Source of the DNA: Carbonactinospora thermoautotrophica
Lineage (GTDB): Bacteria; Actinomycetota; Actinomycetes; Streptomycetales; Carbonactinosporaceae
Assembly: GCF_001543895.1 (NCBI RefSeq)
Contig: NZ_JYIJ01000018.1
Span: 62,001-126,000, forward strand
Direction of reading: 5' to 3'
Length of the DNA stretch: 64,000 bases
The notes under the pieces were generated by a model. That model saw only the letters and a program-made list of their open reading frames with translations. It did no database searches and was not told the DNA's origin. The stretch's first letter is position 1; each line of letters starts with the position of its first letter. Shown piece by piece: positions 1-7,677 of the stretch. Made by a program: the position numbers and the translations under genes.

Positions 1-509
1 TGACCGTGATCAACGGCGAGGGCCTGGTCGGTCGCGTCACCACGGTCGGCCCGACCACCTCCACCGTGCTGCTGGCCATCGACCCCACTTCCTCGGTGGG
101 GGCGCGCCTGGCCAGCACGCTGGAGATCGGCCTGGTCAGCGGCGCCGGCTACGACCCGATGAGGCTGGAGCTGCTCAACTCCCAGGCCGGCCTCAAGAAA
201 GGGGACCGGCTCGTCACCTTCGGCTCGCGGGGCGCCAAGCCGTTCGTGCCCGGTCTGCCGATCGGCGAGGTCGTGTCGGTCGAGCAGACCCCGGGCCAGC
301 TCACCCGCAAGGCGCGCGTGCGGCCGTACGTGAACTTCGCCGCGCTCGACCTGGTGGGCGTGGTGGTGCAGCCGCCGCGCACCGACCCGCGTGACGCGCT
401 GCTGCCACCCAAACCCACACCACAGCCCACACCGCGGCTGACACGGCAGCCGACACCGCAGCCAACAGCCCAGTTCGCCTCGCCGTCCCCTAACCTCAGG
501 GAGTCGTGA
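1..509 (+). CDS. mreC: Rod-shape protein MreC, C-terminal part (5' end outside window)
   Basis: This is the C-terminal ~168 residues of MreC, the periplasm-facing scaffold of the elongasome that links MreB/MreD to peptidoglycan synthases. The frame is open from base 3. The visible GTG at 6 lies inside the conserved segment GEGLVGRVTTVGPTTSTVLL, so it is not the start. Beta-barrel segments are followed by a Pro/Thr/Gln-rich tail (about residues 130-167), which is typical of actinobacterial MreC. The stop (507-509) lies within a few bases of the mreD start, so the genes are probably translationally coupled in an mreC-mreD-mrdA-rodA operon. Identification rests on motif recognition and gene order. 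Confidence 0.9.
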   Translation, partial: TVINGEGLVGRVTTVGPTTSTVLLAIDPTSSVGARLASTLEIGLVSGAGYDPMRLELLNSQAGLKKGDRLVTFGSRGAKPFVPGLPIGEVVSVEQTPGQLTRKARVRPYVNFAALDLVGVVVQPPRTDPRDALLPPKPTPQPTPRLTRQPTPQPTAQFASPSPNLRES

Positions 510-511
510 CC

Positions 512-1021
512 ATGTCCGGCCTGCGCGTCGTCTACGTCTGCGGGCTGGTGGTCGCGGCGCTCACCCTGCAGCTCACCCTGCTGTCCCGGCTGGGACTGCC
601 CGGGGCGACCCCGGACCTGCTGCTCGTCGTCGTGGTCGCGCTCGCGCTCGTGTACGGGCCGCGGGCGGGCGCGCTGGTCGGGTTCGGCGCCGGCTTGGCC
701 GCCGACCTGGTCCCGCCGGCCGACCACGCGATCGGCCGGTTCGCATTCGTGCTCTGTCTGATCGGGTACCTGGCAGGTGCGGTGCGCACGGAGGCCGCCC
801 GGTCAGCGGTCGGGTCCATGGTGGTCATCGGGCTCGCCGCCGTCGGCGCCGCCCTCGTGGGAGCCGGGCTCGCCGAGGTGCTCGGGGAGGCCCATGGCGT
901 CGGCGCCGTGCTCGGGCTCATCCCCACGGCGGTGCTGTACGACGTGCTGCTCGCGCCGTTCGTCGTACCGGCCGTGACCGCCCTGGCCCGTCGCATCGAC
1001 CCAGACACGTTGACCTGGTGA
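512..1021 (+). CDS. mreD: Rod-shape-determining membrane protein MreD
   Basis: MreD is a small integral membrane protein of about 169 aa with five or six hydrophobic segments; it bridges MreC with the PBP2/RodA glycan-polymerising complex. The sequence is almost wholly hydrophobic, with short Arg/Glu loops (GPRAGALVGFGAGLAADL). I choose ATG 512 because AGGGAG at 498-503 is about 8 nt upstream. A GTG at 506 would overlap the mreC stop but sits too close to that ribosome site. It is followed after 13 nt by the PBP2 gene. No anomaly is seen. Confidence 0.88.
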   Translation: MSGLRVVYVCGLVVAALTLQLTLLSRLGLPGATPDLLLVVVVALALVYGPRAGALVGFGAGLAADLVPPADHAIGRFAFVLCLIGYLAGAVRTEAARSAVGSMVVIGLAAVGAALVGAGLAEVLGEAHGVGAVLGLIPTAVLYDVLLAPFVVPAVTALARRIDPDTLTW

Positions 1022-1034
1022 GGGGAGGTACCGG

Positions 1035-3242
1035 ATGAGTGATCGGTCCCGCGTGCGCATCGTGGTGCTGCAGATCCTGGTGCTCTCCCTGTTCGTCACG
1101 CTGCTCGGCAGGCTGTGGTACCTGCAGATTCCCGCTGGTGAGCGGTACGATCAGGCGGCGTCCGCCAACCAGGTCCGCGAGATCGTGACACCGGCCGTGC
1201 GGGGCCAGATCCTCGACCACCTGGGCCGTCCCCTGGTGAACAACCGCCCGGCGCTGGTGGTGTCCGTCAGCCGCACCGAGCTGCTCAAGCAGCCGGACAA
1301 GGGCAGGGCCGTCCTCCAGCGGCTGGCGAAGGTCCTTGGGATGCCGTACGAGGAACTGCGGCAGCGCATCTCCCTGTGCGGTCCGAACGTGCCGAAGCCG
1401 TGCTGGAACGGCTCGCCGTACCAGCCCATCCCGGTGACCGACGAGGCCGACACCCGGATGGCGTTGCAGATCATGGAACGCCGGGAGGACTTCCCCGGCG
1501 TGACGGCCGAGGTCCAGCCCGTGCGCAACTACCCGGCTCCCGAGGGCGCGAACGCCGCGCACATCCTGGGCTACCTGTCCCCGGTGAGCGAGGACGAGCT
1601 GCGCAGGCAGCGCGAGCCCGGCTATCGCGGCCCGCAGTATGAGCGCAGCGAGACGGTCGGCCGGGCCGGGCTGGAACGGGAGTACAACGACCAGTTGCGC
1701 GGGCAGCCCGGGGTCACCCGGGTCGCCGTCGACCACCTCGGTCGCGTCATCGACACCCTCGACGAGACCCCGCCCACGCCCGGCAACCACCTGGTGACCA
1801 GCATCGACGCCCGCGTCCAGGCGGTCGCCGAGCAGCAGTTGCTCGAGGCGATCAAGCGTGCCCGCCAGCAGCGGGACAAGGACGGCAAGGCGTACAAGGC
1901 CGACTCCGGCGCGGTCGTCGTGATGAACGCCAAGAACGGCCAGATCGTCGCGATGGCCAGCTACCCCACCTACGACCCGGCTGTCTGGGAGGGCGGCATC
2001 ACCAAGAAGGAGTACGAGCGGCTGATCAGTGAGGACACCGGGGTGCCCATGCTGTCCCGGGCCACCATGGGCGAGTTCGCGCCGGCGTCCACGTTCAAGG
2101 TGATCAGCACGGCGGCGGCGCTGGAGGCCGGGTACGGCATGGACCAGAAGTTCGACTGCAGCTCCAGCTACACGGTCGGCAACCGGGCGTTCAAGAACTG
2201 GGACTCCAAGGCGTTCGGGCCGATCACGCTCGCCCGCTCGCTCACGGTCTCCTGCGACACCGTCTACTACCGGATCGCGCACGAGATGTGGCTCAAGGAC
2301 GGCGGCACCCGGCCGGTCACCAAGCCAAAGGACTACATGATCAACATGGCCCAGGCCTTCGGTCTCGGTCAGAAGACCGGCATCGACCTGCCGGCCGAGC
2401 GTCCCGGGCGCGTCGTCACCCGGGAGTGGAAGAAGCGGGAGTGGGAGCGGCGCAAGGACGGCTGGTGCCGGCAGGCCAACGACCCCAAGGTGCCGGAGGG
2501 CTTCGCCAAGCAGATCGCCCGGGAGAACTGCGCCGACTACTACCGGTACCGCGCCGGCGACGCGGTCAACTTCTCCATCGGGCAGGGCGACACGGTCGCC
2601 ACGCCGCTGCAGATAGCCCGCGTGTACGCGGCGGTCGCCAACGGTGGCACCCTGTGGCGGCCCACCATCGGCAAGGCGATCGTCAGCCCGTCCGGCCAGG
2701 TCGTCGAATGGATCAAGCCCCAGGGCACCAAGGTGCCGGTGGACCCCAAGTACCTCGCCTACATCCGCAAGGGGCTCATGGACACCCCGGTCAACGGCAC
2801 CGCGGTCACGGCCTTCCAGGGGTGGCCGTTCGACAAGATCCCGGTGGCCGCCAAGACCGGTACCGGTGAGGCGTACGGCAAGCAGACCACCGCCTGGTTC
2901 GCCTCGTTCGTGCCCGCCAACGACCCCCAGTACGTCGTCGTCATGGTGGTCTCGCAGGGCGGCCAGGGCTCCCGCACCCCCGGCCCCTCGGTCGCCGCGC
3001 TGGAGCGCGCCCTCATGGGCGTGCAGCCCGACGGCGCCGTCGACCCGGCGAAGGCGCTGATCCCGGGGGTGAAGCCGCCGGCGAAGCTGCCCACGATCCG
3101 GCCCGACGGCGTGGTCGTCCAGCCCAAGCCGGCACCCACGACCACCGGCACCGGCTCGCCCAGCCCGCAGGCGCTCGCCGCCGAGCCGGTCGTGTTCAGC
3201 CGTCCTCGCGCTATCGGGAAGGGAGGCCGGGCATGGTCATGA
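1035..3242 (+). CDS. mrdA: Penicillin-binding protein 2 (elongasome transpeptidase)
   Basis: Class B PBP of 735 aa that cross-links peptidoglycan during lateral growth, working with RodA. There is an N-terminal membrane anchor at about residues 8-30, a dimerisation/pedestal region to about 260, then the transpeptidase domain. The catalytic motifs are visible: STFK at 352-355 (nucleophile Ser352), SCD at 406-408 in place of the usual SxN, and KTG at 607-609. The C-terminal ~60 residues are Pro/Thr-rich. A strong GGGGAGG site lies 7 nt before ATG 1035. The 3' end overlaps rodA by 10 bp, indicating coupled translation of the PBP2-RodA pair. Confidence 0.93.
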   Translation: MSDRSRVRIVVLQILVLSLFVTLLGRLWYLQIPAGERYDQAASANQVREIVTPAVRGQILDHLGRPLVNNRPALVVSVSRTELLKQPDKGRAVLQRLAKVLGMPYEELRQRISLCGPNVPKPCWNGSPYQPIPVTDEADTRMALQIMERREDFPGVTAEVQPVRNYPAPEGANAAHILGYLSPVSEDELRRQREPGYRGPQYERSETVGRAGLEREYNDQLRGQPGVTRVAVDHLGRVIDTLDETPPTPGNHLVTSIDARVQAVAEQQLLEAIKRARQQRDKDGKAYKADSGAVVVMNAKNGQIVAMASYPTYDPAVWEGGITKKEYERLISEDTGVPMLSRATMGEFAPASTFKVISTAAALEAGYGMDQKFDCSSSYTVGNRAFKNWDSKAFGPITLARSLTVSCDTVYYRIAHEMWLKDGGTRPVTKPKDYMINMAQAFGLGQKTGIDLPAERPGRVVTREWKKREWERRKDGWCRQANDPKVPEGFAKQIARENCADYYRYRAGDAVNFSIGQGDTVATPLQIARVYAAVANGGTLWRPTIGKAIVSPSGQVVEWIKPQGTKVPVDPKYLAYIRKGLMDTPVNGTAVTAFQGWPFDKIPVAAKTGTGEAYGKQTTAWFASFVPANDPQYVVVMVVSQGGQGSRTPGPSVAALERALMGVQPDGAVDPAKALIPGVKPPAKLPTIRPDGVVVQPKPAPTTTGTGSPSPQALAAEPVVFSRPRAIGKGGRAWS

Positions 3243-4426
3243 CCGGTTACCGGCCCGGCGCCTACGCCGTGGGCCGCCCGGCCCGTGTCTCCTGGTGGGA
3301 GCGGGTCCTCAACCCCGCCTCCCCGCTGTGGCGCGTGGACTGGCTGCTCCTGGGCTGCGTGCTCCTGCTGTGCGCGCTCGGCTCGCTGCTCGTCTGGTCC
3401 GCCACCCGCACCGCCCTGGCCAACGCCGGGGAGGACCCCCAGTCGTACTTCCACAAGCAGTTGCTCAACATCGGCATCGGGCTCGCCCTCGCCGTGCTCG
3501 CCGTGGTGGTCGACTACCGCAGCCTGCGGGTGTACGGCTGGGTCGTGTACGGGATCGCCATTCTCGGCCTGGTGCTGGTCCTCACCCCGCTCGGCTCCAC
3601 GATCAACGGCTCCCACTCGTGGATCGAGCTGGGCGGGGGCTTTTCCTTCCAGCCGTCGGAGTTCGCCAAGCTCGGCATCCTGCTCGCGATGGCGATCACG
3701 CTCGCCGAGCGCCGTGACCGCGAGGAGGCCCCCCGCACCGGTGACATCCTCGGCGCGCTCAGCATCGCCGCGCTTCCCATGGGCCTGGTCATGCTCCAGC
3801 CCGACCTCGGCACGACCATGGTGATGGCGTTCATCGTGCTCGGCGTGCTGACCGTCTCCGGTGCCCCCGCCCGCTGGCCGCTCGGCCTGATCGCCGCCGG
3901 GGTCGTCGCCGGCTTCGTCGTCGTCCGGCTCGGCCTGCTGTCCGAGTACCAGATGAACCGCTTCGCCGCGTTCGCCGACCCGACCCTCGATCCGCGGGGT
4001 GTCGGCTACAACACCATTCAATCCCGCATCGCGATCGGCGCCGGCGGCCTCACCGGCAAGGGCCTCTTCCACGGCTCCCAGACCACGGGGCAGTTCGTGC
4101 CCGAGCAGCAGACCGACTTCATCTTCACCGTCGCCGGGGAGGAACTCGGCTTCGTCGGGGCCGGCCTGATCATCGTGCTTTTCATCGTCCTCATCTGGCG
4201 CGCCTGCCGCATCGCCCTGCGCTCCGACGACCTGTTCGGGGCCCTCATCGCCGCCGGCGTGGTCAGCTGGTTCGGGTTCCAGGTCTTCGAGAACATCGGG
4301 ATGACGATCGGCATCATGCCCGTCACCGGCATCCCGCTCCCGTACGTCTCGTACGGCGGCTCCGCGATGTTCGCCAACCTCATCGCGGCCGGGCTCCTGT
4401 TGAACATCCAACTCCGGAGCGAGTGA
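3233..4426 (+). CDS. rodA: RodA (SEDS-family peptidoglycan glycosyltransferase)
   Basis: A 397-aa polytopic membrane protein of the SEDS family (RodA/FtsW), which polymerises lipid II with its partner PBP2. About ten transmembrane segments are visible, together with SEDS signatures such as NGSHSWIELGGGFSFQPSEF, the loop around PEQQTDFIFTVAGEELGF, and the C-terminal GIPLPYVSYGGS. It starts at ATG 3233 inside the end of mrdA, with GGGAGG at 3221-3226. Its place after mreCD-mrdA supports RodA over FtsW. Length is normal for the family. Confidence 0.93.
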   Translation: MVMTGYRPGAYAVGRPARVSWWERVLNPASPLWRVDWLLLGCVLLLCALGSLLVWSATRTALANAGEDPQSYFHKQLLNIGIGLALAVLAVVVDYRSLRVYGWVVYGIAILGLVLVLTPLGSTINGSHSWIELGGGFSFQPSEFAKLGILLAMAITLAERRDREEAPRTGDILGALSIAALPMGLVMLQPDLGTTMVMAFIVLGVLTVSGAPARWPLGLIAAGVVAGFVVVRLGLLSEYQMNRFAAFADPTLDPRGVGYNTIQSRIAIGAGGLTGKGLFHGSQTTGQFVPEQQTDFIFTVAGEELGFVGAGLIIVLFIVLIWRACRIALRSDDLFGALIAAGVVSWFGFQVFENIGMTIGIMPVTGIPLPYVSYGGSAMFANLIAAGLLLNIQLRSE

Positions 4427-4586
4427 GCGGCGAGGATTCGGGAGGTCGGCACGAGCGCGTTACGCTCTGTGATTGAGTATGGTGTCCAGGTCTGACCGGG
4501 TCTGGTGTCCAGGCCTGGTGACGTCCGCGGATGAAGGGGTTCCGCGGAGCGCCGCAGAGCCAATCCACTGCCGGAGGGCTTTTCCC

Positions 4587-6512
4587 ATGCCTGTCGAATC
4601 GCTGTTCGAACGTCTGGAACCGCTGCTGCCGCTGGTGCAGAAGCCGATCCAGTACGTCGGCGGCGAGCTCAACTCCCAGGTTAAGGACTGGGACGCCTGT
4701 GACGTCCGGTGGTGCCTGATGTACCCGGACGCGTACGAGGTCGGGCTGCCCAACCAGGGCATCCAGATCCTGTACGAGATCCTCAACGAGCAGGACGGCG
4801 TCCTGTGCGAGCGGACGTACTCGGTCTGGCCCGACATGGAACGGCTGATGCGGGAGCACGAGATTCCGCAGTTCACCGTGGACGGGCACCGGCCGGTCGG
4901 GGCGTTCGACGTGTTCGGCGTGAGCTTCGCGACCGAGCTGGGGTACACCAACCTGCTGACGGCGCTGGACCTGGCGGGCATCCCGCTGGACGCGGTCGAC
5001 CGCGGTGACGAGCACCCGATCGTGATCGCCGGGGGGCACGCGGCGTTCAACCCGGAGCCGATCGCGGACTTCATCGACGCGGCCGTGGTCGGCGACGGCG
5101 AGCAGATCGTGCTCACCATCACCGAGATCATCCGGGACTGGAAGCGGGAGGGCCGGCCCGGCGGCCGGGAGGAGCTGCTGTTCCGCCTGGCGAAGACCGG
5201 CGGCGTGTACGTGCCGCGGTTCTACACCGTGGAGTACCTGCCCGACGGGCGGATCCGGCGCGTCACCCCGAACCGGTCGGGCGTGCCGTGGCGGGTCTCC
5301 AAGCACACGGTGATGAACCTGGACGAGTGGCCGTACCCGAAGAAGCCGCTCGTCCCGCTGGCCGAGAGCGTGCACGAGCGGATGAGCGTGGAGATCTTCC
5401 GCGGCTGCACGCGGGGTTGCCGCTTCTGCCAGGCCGGCATGATCACCCGCCCGGTGCGGGAGCGGTCCATCACGACGATCGGCGAGATGGTGGAGCAGGG
5501 CCTGCGGGCGACCGGCTTCGAGGAGGTCGGCCTGCTGTCGCTGTCCAGCGCCGACCACTCCGAGATCCTGGACATCGCCAAGGGCCTGGCCGACCGGTAC
5601 GAGGGCTCGAAGACGTCGCTGTCGCTGCCGTCGACCCGGGTGGACGCGTTCAACGTGACCCTGGCCAACGAGCTGACCCGCAACGGCCGGCGCTCGGGCC
5701 TGACCTTCGCGCCGGAGGGCGGGTCGGAGCGGATCCGCAAGGTGATCAACAAGATGGTCACCGAGGACGACCTGATCCGCACCGTGACCACGGCGTACAG
5801 CAACGGCTGGCGGCACGTGAAGCTGTACTTCATGTGCGGCCTGCCCACCGAGACCGACGAGGACGTGCTGCAGATCGCGGTGCTGGCCAGGAAGGTCATC
5901 GAGGCCGGCCGGAAGGCCACCGGCAGCCGGGACATCCGCTGCACGGTGTCGATCGGCGGCTTCGTGCCCAAGCCGCACACCCCGTTCCAGTGGGCCGCGC
6001 AGGCCGACCACGAGACCGTGGACGCGCGCCTGCTCAAGCTGCGGGACGCGATCCGCAAGGACAAGCAGTACGGCCGGGCGATCGGCTACCGGTACCACGA
6101 CGGCAAGCCGAGCATCATCGAGGGGCTGCTGTCCCGGGGCGACCGGCGCGTCGGGAAGGTCATCCGGCGGGTCTGGGAGGACGGCGGCCGGTTCGACGGC
6201 TGGAGCGAGTACTTCGACTTCGACCGCTGGACGCGCTGCGCGGAGGAGGCGCTGCGTGACGAGCCGGTTGACCTGGACTGGTACACGACCCGGGAACGCG
6301 ATTACTCGGAGGTCCTGCCCTGGGACCACATAGACTCAGGGCTGGACAAGGACTGGCTCTGGAAGGATTGGCAGGACGCGCTCAACGAGGTCGAGGTCGA
6401 GGACTGCCGCTGGAACCCGTGCTACGACTGCGGCGTGTGCCCGCAGATGGGCACAGAGATCCAGATCGGCCCGACCGGCAAGAAGCTGCTGCCGCTGGTC
6501 GAGGTGAAGTAG
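4587..6512 (+). CDS. B12-binding/radical SAM protein, TIGR03960 family
   Basis: A 641-aa radical SAM protein of the TIGR03960 type, which occurs beside a DUF2344 protein in many bacteria. An N-terminal cobalamin-binding-like region (about 30-230) precedes the radical SAM core. The cluster motif is visible as RGCTRGCRFCQAGM (CxxxCxxC). A Cys-rich C-terminus (CRWNPCYDCGVCPQMG) may hold an auxiliary Fe-S centre. I choose ATG 4587 because GGAGG is 8 nt upstream and family similarity begins at PVESLFERLEPLLPLVQKP; an in-frame TTG at 4473 has no ribosome site. The exact reaction is not settled; a role in tRNA/ribosome or RNase-linked metabolism is only suggested by the neighbourhood of rne. Confidence 0.85.
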   Translation: MPVESLFERLEPLLPLVQKPIQYVGGELNSQVKDWDACDVRWCLMYPDAYEVGLPNQGIQILYEILNEQDGVLCERTYSVWPDMERLMREHEIPQFTVDGHRPVGAFDVFGVSFATELGYTNLLTALDLAGIPLDAVDRGDEHPIVIAGGHAAFNPEPIADFIDAAVVGDGEQIVLTITEIIRDWKREGRPGGREELLFRLAKTGGVYVPRFYTVEYLPDGRIRRVTPNRSGVPWRVSKHTVMNLDEWPYPKKPLVPLAESVHERMSVEIFRGCTRGCRFCQAGMITRPVRERSITTIGEMVEQGLRATGFEEVGLLSLSSADHSEILDIAKGLADRYEGSKTSLSLPSTRVDAFNVTLANELTRNGRRSGLTFAPEGGSERIRKVINKMVTEDDLIRTVTTAYSNGWRHVKLYFMCGLPTETDEDVLQIAVLARKVIEAGRKATGSRDIRCTVSIGGFVPKPHTPFQWAAQADHETVDARLLKLRDAIRKDKQYGRAIGYRYHDGKPSIIEGLLSRGDRRVGKVIRRVWEDGGRFDGWSEYFDFDRWTRCAEEALRDEPVDLDWYTTRERDYSEVLPWDHIDSGLDKDWLWKDWQDALNEVEVEDCRWNPCYDCGVCPQMGTEIQIGPTGKKLLPLVEVK

Positions 6513-6696
6513 GCCGCCGGACCCTTGGACGGCCGTGCCGGCCGGGTAGGCGGTGGCCCGGACCCGTCGCGTCAGCACGCCGTGCCAGTCCGACGGAACT
6601 TGTACTCTTAAAAGGTAAAGTCCGCACAGGACAGAAGGGATTCAGAAACTGGCCCGTACGCCCGAAGGCCCGCCGCCCGTAGCGGCGGTCCAGCGC

Positions 6697-7440
6697 ATGC
6701 GGTTGCGCTACGCCAAGCGCGGTCGGCTCCGCTTCACGAGTCACCGCGACTTTCAGCGCGCGTTCGAGCGGGCGCTGCGTCGCGTAGCCGTGCCTATGGC
6801 GTACTCCGCTGGCTTCACCCCCCACCCGAAGGTGTCATACGCGAACGCCGCGCCGACCGGAGCGGCGAGCGAGGCGGAGTACGTGGAGATCGCGCTAGTC
6901 GAGCGGCGGGACCCGGAGGAGATTCGCGAAGCGCTGGACGCGTCGCTGCCACCCGGCCTGGACGTGGTCGAGGTGGTGGAGGCGCGCACGGCGAACCTGG
7001 CCGACCGCCTGGAAGCGTCCGTCTGGAAGGTGGAGCTTCCCGGCGTCACGGCCGAAGCCGCGTCCGACGCGGTGGCGAAGTTCCTCGCCGCCGGGCCTGT
7101 GGAGGTCCAGCGGCAGACGAAGACTGGACTGCGCACGTTCGACGTGCGGGGCGCCGTCGTCAAGATCGAGACGGTTCCGTACGTTGACACTACGGTTTCC
7201 GAACCTTGTGCGATACTTCGGCTGGTCGTACGGCACACCACGCCCGCCGTACGACCAGATGACGTCCTTACCGGACTCCGTCAGGTGGCTGACCTGGCGC
7301 CGCCGACACCGCCTTTGGTGACGCGCTTGGCGCAGGGGCTGCTCGACCAGGAGACCGGCGAGGTGACCGACCCGTTGGCACCCGACCGGGACGCGCTGGA
7401 AATGAGCGCTGCCGGGTCTGGTGACAACATCGTCACCTGA
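6697..7440 (+). CDS. DUF2344 / TIGR03936 radical-SAM-linked protein
   Basis: A 247-aa protein of the DUF2344 family, the standard partner of the upstream radical SAM enzyme (fused to it in some bacteria). The family hallmark is the N-terminal MRLRYAKRGRLRFTSHRDFQ followed by VPMAYSAGFTPHPKVSYA. Its biochemical role is not known to me. ATG 6697 is used here, but it has no good ribosome site, and the frame stays open upstream through ARTPEGPPPVAAVQR, which resembles the extended N-terminus I recall for streptomycete homologues. AGAAGGGA at about 6632 would serve a CTG at 6649, so a non-canonical start is possible. Confidence 0.82.
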   Translation: MRLRYAKRGRLRFTSHRDFQRAFERALRRVAVPMAYSAGFTPHPKVSYANAAPTGAASEAEYVEIALVERRDPEEIREALDASLPPGLDVVEVVEARTANLADRLEASVWKVELPGVTAEAASDAVAKFLAAGPVEVQRQTKTGLRTFDVRGAVVKIETVPYVDTTVSEPCAILRLVVRHTTPAVRPDDVLTGLRQVADLAPPTPPLVTRLAQGLLDQETGEVTDPLAPDRDALEMSAAGSGDNIVT

Positions 7441-7677
7441 CCGCGCCGCAGTCCTGAACGCCGTGAGGAACGCGTGCCGATCGGACGCAGCGCAGTTTGA
7501 CATACCGACTTTCGTCGGTTCCGGGGACGGAGCCGACGAGCGCGACGACGAGCTCCCGCCCGGCGCCGTGCCCGCTGACGCAGCTGGTGCAGGTGCGCCA
7601 GCACGGCACGGGCGCCCACTGCAGGGCGGGCCGGCGAGCCCGGCCCTCAGCGGGAGCGTGACGGGAGACATGCCCGC

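Noticed and set aside
918-2282. Long antisense ORFs opposite mrdA and other core genes
   Set aside because: Mirror frames caused by GC3 bias; translations are low-complexity and the opposite strand encodes a clear protein.
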